From contig JAFGRZ010000170.1 in the NCBI GenBank assembly GCA_016934895.1, forward strand, positions 1-5,206: 5,206 bases of DNA. The letters are read 5' to 3'. This DNA comes from Candidatus Aminicenantota bacterium. GTDB taxonomy: Bacteria > Acidobacteriota > Aminicenantia > Aminicenantales > UBA8522. The stretch's first letter is position 1. Each line of letters begins with the position of its first letter. Shown piece after piece: positions 1-4,745 of this stretch. The position numbers and the translations under genes were made by a program. The notes below the pieces were generated by a model that saw only the letters and a list, made by a program, of their open reading frames with translations, searched no databases and was not told the origin of the DNA.

Positions 1-398
1 CCGGCCAGGGCGATCAGGTCCCTGATATCGTTTCCGGGTCCGGGATTCCCGGCTTTCTTGACCTCGGCGCTTGTGTAGTTGAGGAAGGCCACCCCCGCGT
101 ACTCTCCGACGACGGCCGCCTTTTTTTGCTCCTTCTTGCGGACGGTTTTCATCTCTTCATCGGTGAATCTCTTATAAAAACCGGCGCGAGGGCTGCCCGC
201 GCCGTCGGTGGAGATGATACCAAAGAAGCCGTCCTGGTCGCTGGCAAAGGATTTCAAGATGCCGTGGTAGGCCATGATTTCCAGGTCGTCGGGATGGGCG
301 GCGACGCCTAGGTGTGTGGCCCGCTCAATGGCCCCGGGGAGGACCGCGCCATCAGGGATAAAAATCTCACTCCCGGGTTTTCTCAGTTTCAAGTCCAT
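1..398 (-). CDS. PIG-L/LmbE-family deacetylase, N-terminal part (runs off left edge)
   Basis: The first 132 residues are present; the gene continues beyond base 1. Residues 33-46 (AAHPDDLEIMAYHG) are the family's metal-site motif. By analogy with MshB/LmbE enzymes, His35 and Asp38 would bind zinc and Asp37 would act as general base; the third zinc ligand would lie outside the window. Family members remove acetyl groups from N-acetylglucosamine-type substrates, but the substrate cannot be read here. No signal peptide is seen, so it is probably cytoplasmic. The ATG at 398 is chosen because AGAGGAA lies 5 bases upstream (404-410) and homology-like sequence begins soon after. This start lies inside the upstream ROK gene, giving a 32-nt overlap and suggesting translational coupling in one leftward operon. 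The stretch TDGAGSPRAGFY (residues 65-76) fits, as I recall them, PIG-L proteins found beside this ROK type; no search was made. Confidence 0.88.
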   Translation of the reverse strand, partial: MDLKLRKPGSEIFIPDGAVLPGAIERATHLGVAAHPDDLEIMAYHGILKSFASDQDGFFGIISTDGAGSPRAGFYKRFTDEEMKTVRKKEQKKAAVVGEYAGVAFLNYTSAEVKKAGNPGPGNDIRDLIALA

Positions 399-1818
399 GA
401 TCGTTCCTCTTTTCATTCCTCTCGATGACCGGAAGGCTGGCCGCAGCTACGGCCTGGCCGATGCGGCGGCTTTCTTCGTCGGGGAGATGAAGCGTGAGCC
501 CGGCGAAGAGAGCGGGAAACTCCGCCTTCAGGACGTGGCGGGCTCTCTCCAAAATGATCGGCCCCGCTTCTCCCGAAGTCACGCGGCCCAGGATGAGAGC
601 ATGGGCGATGTCGTAATAATCCGCATAGTGCGCGATCCCATATCCCAGGTAGACTCCAATCGTCTCGAAGACGAGCCGGGCCCGCTCGTCACCCCCGTGA
701 AGATGCTCCTGGACAACCTTGAGCTTATCGACGGCCGGAAGGTCATCGGCCAAGCCGAGGCCGGCTTTCGCGGCGAGCCGGAAGGCGGCCTGCTGGGAAA
801 AATATTGGACGCCGCAGCCGGCGTCCCCCGACCACTCGTCCAGGGGAGCGGCAGGATTCAGATCGACCGGAACGAAGGCCAGCTCGTTGAGCCGGCCGGT
901 GATGTTGCCGCGATCATTGACATATCCGCCCGCCTGGCTCGATCCCAGAGCGATGCCGAGAACGCGGTTGGCGTTGAGGGACATCGATCCGGCGAGGGCC
1001 GTGACCTCGCCGTCATTGACCACTTCGAACGGTACATTCCATTCCTTGCCCAGGCGCAGGAACATCGGCTGGATGCGCTTTTTGAAATCCGCCGGCGGGA
1101 TCCCCCGAAAAAGCGAGGCGACCATGGCCCGGTTATCGATGTAGATGCCCGCAGCGCTTCCGCCGATGCCCTCGACGCGGGGAAGATGGGAGGCGGCCTG
1201 GTGCAGCCCGGACATGATCTGGTGATAATGGTAAAGGGGGCTGTCCTGATGACGCGGATCCCAGGCGACTTCCTCGCTGAACACCGCTTCACCGTCGATG
1301 ACGGCACTGACCTTGCGGTCGCTGGCCCCGAGATCGAACCCGATCCGGCAGCCCTCGAGATGCCGCCCCAGGGGGCGCGTCTTTTCCAGAGCCGGAGGCA
1401 CGGAGCCCGCCGCGGTGACTTCCACGGAGAACTTTTTGCCGTAGGCCGCGGACATCAGGGCGGCATCGAAAGCCCGGTCTCCCCGGCGGGAGTAGGCCTT
1501 CCTGATGTGATTCCCGACCTCGCCCGGGCCGCCGACGATCACTCTGCAAGCGCCCCACATCCAGAGAAGACTCTTGATCAAGCGCTCGGCGTAGCGCAGG
1601 CCGGATTCGAAGGACGGGTGGCCCGGAGGGAACACGGCGGTTTCATATCGGGAGAGAGATCCGCCCGATCTCATCAAGCCCAGGACGAGCGGGACGCTCC
1701 GGCCATCGGCATCGGCCGCGGCGCGGAAGGCCTTGTTCCAAAGAACAGCCGGGATAAAATCGGCATGAAGCGGCGGCGCGACTTTGGGTCTTGCCGCCTC
1801 ATCCAGATCTGTCTTCAT
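367..1818 (-). CDS. ROK/ASKHA-type sugar kinase-like protein with N-terminal extension
   Basis: This 483-residue protein has two parts. Residues 1-157 form an extension of unassigned function. Residues 158-465 look like a ROK (sugar kinase/regulator) domain: DLGASDRK at 162-169 matches phosphate-1, VVNDGEVTALAG at 266-277 carries the Asn-Asp pair with catalytic Asp269, and GIALGSSQAGG at 288-298 matches phosphate-2. The usual GEIGH is NELAF (311-315), keeping Glu312 but losing the zinc His. The CxCGxxGC motif is reduced to GDAGCGVQYF with one Cys (335). It is longer than a typical ROK kinase of about 300 residues and has no N-terminal helix-turn-helix. A sugar kinase in the cytoplasm is the best guess; the substrate is unknown and activity is not certain. 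The ATG at 1818 is preceded by AAGGAA (1824-1829). It is the first intact gene of the leftward operon with the PIG-L gene. Confidence 0.85.
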   Translation of the reverse strand: MKTDLDEAARPKVAPPLHADFIPAVLWNKAFRAAADADGRSVPLVLGLMRSGGSLSRYETAVFPPGHPSFESGLRYAERLIKSLLWMWGACRVIVGGPGEVGNHIRKAYSRRGDRAFDAALMSAAYGKKFSVEVTAAGSVPPALEKTRPLGRHLEGCRIGFDLGASDRKVSAVIDGEAVFSEEVAWDPRHQDSPLYHYHQIMSGLHQAASHLPRVEGIGGSAAGIYIDNRAMVASLFRGIPPADFKKRIQPMFLRLGKEWNVPFEVVNDGEVTALAGSMSLNANRVLGIALGSSQAGGYVNDRGNITGRLNELAFVPVDLNPAAPLDEWSGDAGCGVQYFSQQAAFRLAAKAGLGLADDLPAVDKLKVVQEHLHGGDERARLVFETIGVYLGYGIAHYADYYDIAHALILGRVTSGEAGPIILERARHVLKAEFPALFAGLTLHLPDEESRRIGQAVAAASLPVIERNEKRNDHGLETEKTRE

Positions 1819-1821
1819 GAG

Positions 1822-1853
1822 TGTTCCTTATTTCCATCCGCCTAATGTTCCTT
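1822..1853 (-). repeat. Duplicated AAGGAACA in the ROK 5' UTR
   Basis: The octamer AAGGAACA occurs twice on the minus strand, at 1846-1853 and 1822-1829. The second copy supplies the ribosome binding site of the ROK gene. The first copy could also pair with an upstream TCCTT, making a weak 5-bp hairpin in the leader. It may be coincidental. Confidence 0.3.
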
Positions 1854-1895
1854 CACCCAAAGGAGACCGTTTTTTCGTCACACTGGCTGGTCAAG

Positions 1896-1924
1896 ATTAT
1901 AGGGGATGCTCTCCGGCAGCGCAA
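1896..1924 (-). promoter_or_regulatory. Candidate sigma-70-type promoter of the ROK/PIG-L operon
   Basis: Reading leftward, TTGCGC (1919-1924; 3 of 6 consensus bases, with the TTG kept) is followed by a 17-bp spacer and a perfect TATAAT (1896-1901). Transcription would begin near 1889 and give a 5' UTR of about 70 nt before the ATG at 1818. The TAA stop of the upstream decarboxylase-like fragment (1897-1899) lies within the -10 box. The perfect -10 and ideal spacing support it; the -35 is weak. Confidence 0.55.
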
Positions 1925-2184
1925 CTTTCCGGCTGAACGATAAGCGCCGGTTTCTTAGTACTGAGAGTGGGTGTAGGAGACGGTCCCACACGTGTGAATA
2001 TAGACGGGAACGCCGCCGGAGAAAAGCCGGTCTGGAGAAGCATATGACCGATGCTCATCCGGCACATCACCGGCACGCGGTCGGGAAGAGTCCGGCCCAT
2101 AGCGCGCCTCATCCGCTCCTTCGAGGTCATGGCCCTTCGAACATAGGCGGACCTCTTGTCCATGTCAAGGGCGCTCTCATCCAT
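1897..2184 (-). pseudogene. Truncated uroporphyrinogen-decarboxylase-family gene, N-terminal remnant
   Basis: This open frame of 95 codons includes MTSKERMRRAMGR...PDRVPV at residues 19-38, then MCRMSIGHMLLQTGFSPAAF. This is the usual beginning of uroporphyrinogen-decarboxylase-like proteins, a family of about 300-400 residues that includes corrinoid methyltransferase relatives. Family character is lost after about residue 58; the remaining residues are low-complexity Pro/Ser/Thr sequence ending at a TAA, and I see no continuation in the other minus frames. The ATG at 2130 fits the family start, while the ATG at 2184 has the better ribosome site (GGAGGG). The break coincides with a small hairpin at 1971-1991, so insertion plus deletion is a plausible cause. 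It sits just upstream of the ROK operon in the same direction and may once have been its first gene. A short expressed peptide cannot be excluded. Confidence 0.55.
1971..1991. repeat. REP-like hairpin at the break of the decarboxylase remnant
   Basis: GTGTAGGA and TCCCACAC flank a 5-base loop, GACGG. On the minus strand all eight positions pair, one of them as G-U; on the plus strand one position is mismatched. The sequence has the look of REP/RAYT-type palindromes built around GGGACCGTCTCC. Only one copy is in this window, so repeat status is not shown. Confidence 0.35.
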
Positions 2185-2221
2185 GCCCTCCGCGCCCAGG
2201 GGGAAACAAATTCATCCACGG

Positions 2222-2241
2222 AATCACCCCAAAGGGTGATT
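2222..2241. promoter_or_regulatory. Perfect 8-bp inverted repeat, possible operator
   Basis: AATCACCC and GGGTGATT are separated by CAAA. No T-run follows on either strand, so it is not a standard terminator. Its right arm overlaps the first two bases of a TTGACC hexamer that could be the -35 box of the rightward gene, a position suited to a repressor or activator site. The regulator is unknown. Confidence 0.4.
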
Positions 2242-2268
2242 GACCCTTCATTTCCTCCCCTCCAAAAT
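2240..2268 (+). promoter_or_regulatory. Candidate promoter of the receiver-TonB gene
   Basis: TTGACC (2240-2245; 5 of 6 consensus) is followed by a 17-bp spacer and CAAAAT (2263-2268; 4 of 6). Transcription from here would start near 2275 and leave a leader of about 70 nt carrying the hairpins at 2281-2318. It is the best -35/-10 pair I found in the spacer before the gene, but the -10 is weak. Confidence 0.35.
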
Positions 2269-2280
2269 GGAAACCGCCTA

Positions 2281-2318
2281 CGAAAGGTCAGGCATTTCGT
2301 TTCGGACCTGCCGAAATG
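2281..2318 (+). promoter_or_regulatory. Alternative leader hairpins upstream of the receiver-TonB gene
   Basis: A central tandem TTTCGTTTCG (2295-2304) is flanked by CGAAA on the left (2281-2285) and on the right (2312-2316). The left CGAAA can pair with 2295-2299. The right arm can form TTTCGG/CCGAAA (2300-2305 with 2311-2316) or CATTTCG/CGAAATG (2293-2299 with 2312-2318). The last pairing excludes the left hairpin. The structure ends 20 bases before the ribosome site (AGGAAG, 2338-2343). A regulatory role is inferred only. Confidence 0.3.
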
Positions 2319-2347
2319 GATACAAACGACCGGCTTTAGGAAGACCG

Positions 2348-4240
2348 ATGAAAGAAAAAAAGATCTTGGTGGTCGATTTCGACGAGGAGTCCCTCATCTC
2401 TCTGTCCAACCTTGTCTTTGAGGAAGGATTCCAGGCCGTCACCGCCATGGACGGCTTGGCCGGCTACGAAAAATTCCAGGCTGAAAATTTCGACCTGGTG
2501 ATCATCGAGCCGATGCTCCCCAAGCTGCACGGTTTTGAATTGATGAAGAGGATCAACCAGGATCCCTCTCGAAAAACACCCATTATCGTGGTCACCGGCA
2601 TATACAGGGAGCCTTCCTGCAAAATGGAGGCTCTCCAGGTCTACGGCGCCGCCGGATATTTCACCAAGCCCTGGAACAAGGATGACCTCCGCGCCAAGAT
2701 GCTTCAGGTCCTCGTCAACGGGAAGCAGGCCCCGGTCGAGAAAAAGGATACCCCGGCGCCTCATTCGATAAAGAGGCCCACGCCGCGGCAGGCCGACGAA
2801 TGGGGGCTCTTGAGAGGGACCGCCGCTCCTCGACCTTCGAAAGCGTCCGGGGGTCTCGACGATATCGAGAAAGAATTGCAGGCCGCAGTCTCCGGGTTGA
2901 CCGGAACCACCCGGAAGAAGGAGACGGTCAAGACCATCGTCCCTGAGAAAAAGGAGACTCAGGCAGGCGTCGACGGCGACATCGAAACCCTGCTCAAGGG
3001 GGCCATCGGAGGCCTCGGTCTCGATGAGAAGAAGAAAACCGTGACATCCAGGCCCGAGGTGAAACGGCCCTCCCCTCCTCCGCCCATCACGGCCGGGCCG
3101 GCGGCGAAGCCGCTCCGCGCCGCCGGGCCTGAAATCACCATGGACACAATTGAAAAGGAAGGAAGGACTCCCCTCGCCAGGGAGATCAAAGAGAGGATCC
3201 CTCCCCAGCCCAAAATGGAGGCCGCGATCCCTCCCCCGCCGGCCCAGGTCCGCTTGGACGCCCCGAAGAAAACCCGGAGTATCGACCAAACGCTCCTGGA
3301 AATCGATAAAAAGCCCATCGAAACGGAAAAAAGCACGCCTGAAATGGGTCGGGTTGTGCTGGAACATGAGCCCATCGCGCCCCACCAAAAGGCGGCCTAC
3401 TTCGATGATTATGCCGAGCCGGCCAAGAGAAAGCCCCCGGCCGCTCTGATCGGAGGACTGGCCGCCGCCGTCCTGATTGTCGCCGGATCGACCTTCATCA
3501 TCGTCAAATCCAAAAAACCCAAGGAGCCGGCCGGCCAGATGGTGACTTCCCTCCAACCTTCACTCCCGAGCGAGTTTGCCGAGAGACAGATGGAGATCCC
3601 GGCCGAAGCGGTCAGCCGGGGACCCGAGTCCCGGCCCACGCCGAAGTCTGAACCCACGCCCCCGCCCGGGAAAGAAACGGTCAAATCGGCCGAACAGTCC
3701 GCGGCTCCGGCGGCAAGTGTTCCGATCGCCCCGGCTCTGCCTGAAGATACTCCTCCTCTTGGTTTGAAGCTGCAGTCGGATCCTGAGATCGTCTCCCCGA
3801 CCACAGACTCCGAAACACCGACTCCTCAGGTGAACTCTCCGGTCCCTCAGTCGGCCCCGAGTCAGACAGAGACTCCGCCGGACAAGCCCCGGGCCGATGA
3901 GCCGACAAGAGTCCTGGCCAAGCCGGGCGACCTGGTTCCCCTGGAGGGCGTCGATGTCGCACCCGTGCTGCTGAAAAGAATCAGCCCGAAGTATCCCGTT
4001 CAGGCCCTGAACATGGGGGTGGGCGGAACGGTGACCGTAAACGCCCTGGTCTCTGAAACCGGGGAGGTCATCCGGACCGAGATCCTCAAGGGAATCAAGG
4101 GAGGTTTCGGACTCGAGAGAGCGGCCGAGACCGCCATCCGGCAATGGCAGTTCAAGCCCGCCGAAAAAGACGGCGTTCCCGTCAGGGTTTGGAAACCCCT
4201 GGACATAATCTTCAAGCCGAACCTATCGCAAAATCAATGA
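2348..4240 (+). CDS. Receiver-TonB fusion: pseudo-receiver, central membrane helix, C-terminal TonB domain
   Basis: This is a 630-residue protein. Residues 1-125 form a CheY-like receiver (KILVVDFDEES start; Asp10, Thr83 and Lys107 kept), but the phosphoacceptor position is Glu54 in IIEPMLPKLHGFEL. A charged and proline-rich linker covers 126-360. A hydrophobic helix spans 365-386, flanked by Lys/Arg. A proline-rich segment (about 390-530) precedes a TonB C-terminal domain at about 531-625, with SPKYPVQAL (547-555), GTVTV and RQWQFKPA (598-605). The predicted topology is receiver in the cytoplasm and TonB domain in the periplasm. TonB domains pass inner-membrane energy to outer-membrane transporters, normally with ExbB/ExbD, which are absent here. 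The usual TonB anchor is N-terminal; here it is central. The ATG at 2348 is chosen over an in-frame ATG at 2240 because AGGAAG precedes it and the receiver strand starts at once. It is followed 19 bp later by a small gene, probably co-transcribed. Confidence 0.9.
   Translation: MKEKKILVVDFDEESLISLSNLVFEEGFQAVTAMDGLAGYEKFQAENFDLVIIEPMLPKLHGFELMKRINQDPSRKTPIIVVTGIYREPSCKMEALQVYGAAGYFTKPWNKDDLRAKMLQVLVNGKQAPVEKKDTPAPHSIKRPTPRQADEWGLLRGTAAPRPSKASGGLDDIEKELQAAVSGLTGTTRKKETVKTIVPEKKETQAGVDGDIETLLKGAIGGLGLDEKKKTVTSRPEVKRPSPPPPITAGPAAKPLRAAGPEITMDTIEKEGRTPLAREIKERIPPQPKMEAAIPPPPAQVRLDAPKKTRSIDQTLLEIDKKPIETEKSTPEMGRVVLEHEPIAPHQKAAYFDDYAEPAKRKPPAALIGGLAAAVLIVAGSTFIIVKSKKPKEPAGQMVTSLQPSLPSEFAERQMEIPAEAVSRGPESRPTPKSEPTPPPGKETVKSAEQSAAPAASVPIAPALPEDTPPLGLKLQSDPEIVSPTTDSETPTPQVNSPVPQSAPSQTETPPDKPRADEPTRVLAKPGDLVPLEGVDVAPVLLKRISPKYPVQALNMGVGGTVTVNALVSETGEVIRTEILKGIKGGFGLERAAETAIRQWQFKPAEKDGVPVRVWKPLDIIFKPNLSQNQ
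2849..3037 (+). repeat. Two related short helical motifs in the receiver-TonB linker
   Basis: Residues 168-186 contain LDDIEKELQAAVSGL and residues 208-230 contain VDGDIETLLKGAIGGL. They share the pattern D-x-D/I-E-x-x-L-x-x-A-x-x-G-L and are both predicted amphipathic helices in otherwise disordered sequence. A looser third copy, MDTIEKEGRTPLAREI, begins at residue 265. They may be docking motifs or an old internal duplication; the function is unknown. Confidence 0.5.
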
Positions 4241-4259
4241 TATTATAAGGAGTAAAGGA

Positions 4260-4514
4260 ATGGCCCTCAGCAAGGAACAGGAAGATCTTTACAAAAAGAC
4301 GATGCAGGAAGCCAAGCGGATGCTCGAAGGAGTGGATGCGCTGATCGAGAAAGAGCTCCAGAAAGTCCGCGAAAAGCTGGCCGAGCTCCAGGAATCCAAG
4401 AAATCCTACCGGATGATCTACGAGGGAACGGCCAAGCTTCTGGGAGTCGAGAGCGAACTCGAGGACGAAGAGGAAAGCTCCGATGTCGCTTCTGCAGCGT
4501 CCGCAAAGATGTGA
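4260..4514 (+). CDS. Small acidic helical protein, probable coiled coil, function unknown
   Basis: This 84-residue protein is not one I recognise. Residues 4-50 are almost entirely helix-forming and highly charged (KEQEDLYKKTMQEAKRML, then ALIEKELQKVREKLAELQ), with hydrophobic residues spaced as in a coiled coil. Residues 62-78 are very acidic and the tail is Ala/Ser-rich. There is no signal peptide, membrane helix or cysteine, so it is probably cytoplasmic. It starts 19 bp after the receiver-TonB stop, with AAGGAG seven bases before the ATG, which suggests one operon. It could bind the cytoplasmic receiver or linker of its neighbour; this is inference from position only. The clear ribosome site and non-random composition support a real gene. 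Confidence 0.8.
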   Translation: MALSKEQEDLYKKTMQEAKRMLEGVDALIEKELQKVREKLAELQESKKSYRMIYEGTAKLLGVESELEDEEESSDVASAASAKM

Positions 4515-4642
4515 GCCATCCCCCTGCCTGATTTCCTCCTTTCCCCCCAACGTCCGGGGTTGCGGCGAGCCGATCGCACACCGGTGAGATAACCGCCGCG
4601 ACCGGCCGTCCGGACGTCCCTCCTCTCGATTTTTCAAAGCGT
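4515..4642. other. Non-coding spacer between the small gene and the mannosidase promoter
   Basis: I see no plausible gene here. The stretch is rich in C-runs and short palindromes, including CACCGGTG (4579-4586) and CGTCCGGACG (4607-4616). It is dominated by the long stem-loop at 4550-4617. Confidence 0.6.
4550..4617 (+). terminator. Large imperfect stem-loop, possible transcription terminator
   Basis: Positions 4550-4557 (ACGTCCGG) pair perfectly with 4610-4617 (CCGGACGT). Directly inside, 4558-4567 (GGTTGCGGCG) pair with 4594-4603 (CGCCGCGACC) through one G-U. A 6-base bulge (4604-4609) separates the two helices on the right arm, and a 26-base loop closes the structure. It begins 36 bases after the stop of the small gene. 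A TTTTT run (4630-4634) follows only after 12 bases, so it is not a standard intrinsic terminator. It could instead be an RNA 3'-end protector or a palindromic repeat. Confidence 0.4.
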
Positions 4643-4672
4643 TTGAAGACGCCGCGAGCGTCGCATTATAAT
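4643..4672 (+). promoter_or_regulatory. Candidate promoter of the alpha-mannosidase gene with operator-like spacer
   Basis: TTGAAG (4643-4648; 4 of 6) is followed by an 18-bp spacer and a perfect TATAAT (4667-4672). Within the spacer lies a perfect inverted repeat, GACGC and GCGTC around CGCGA (4648-4662), where a bound repressor would block RNA polymerase. Transcription would start near 4680, about 65 bases before the ATG. Confidence 0.5.
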
Positions 4673-4745
4673 AGTCCTGTTCGTCCCCCGGATGTTGAGG
4701 AGCATCTCGACTCCGATGATCCAGGCCCTGGAAGGAGAAGGTTTC

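Noticed and set aside
126..311. A 61-codon plus-strand frame opposite the PIG-L gene.
   Set aside because: The minus strand encodes a clear PIG-L motif here; this frame has no supporting features.
274..1845. A 523-codon open frame on the plus strand opposite the ROK gene.
   Set aside because: The minus-strand frame has clear ROK motifs and a good ribosome site. The plus-strand translation has no recognisable domain and is rich in Arg/Gly/Asp, as expected of an antisense shadow in GC-rich DNA.
2240..2347. N-terminal extension of the receiver-TonB protein by 36 residues from an ATG at 2240.
   Set aside because: The extra residues do not look like part of a receiver, the ATG overlaps the inverted repeat and likely -35 box, and AGGAAG precedes the ATG at 2348.
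3440..3505. Hydrophobic segment considered as a signal peptide of a separate TonB gene starting in the middle of the fusion.
   Set aside because: There is no ATG with a ribosome site just before it, and the frame is continuous from the receiver; an internal membrane anchor fits better.
2336..3556. A 406-codon open frame on the minus strand opposite the receiver-TonB gene.
   Set aside because: It covers the receiver and linker in antisense, with a Gly/Arg/Leu-rich composition and no domain. The plus strand encodes a clear receiver.
4716..4745. Alternative mannosidase start ten codons upstream.
   Set aside because: The nearest ribosome-like site (GAGGAG) is about 14 bases away, whereas the ATG at 4746 has a well-placed site and family similarity begins just after it.
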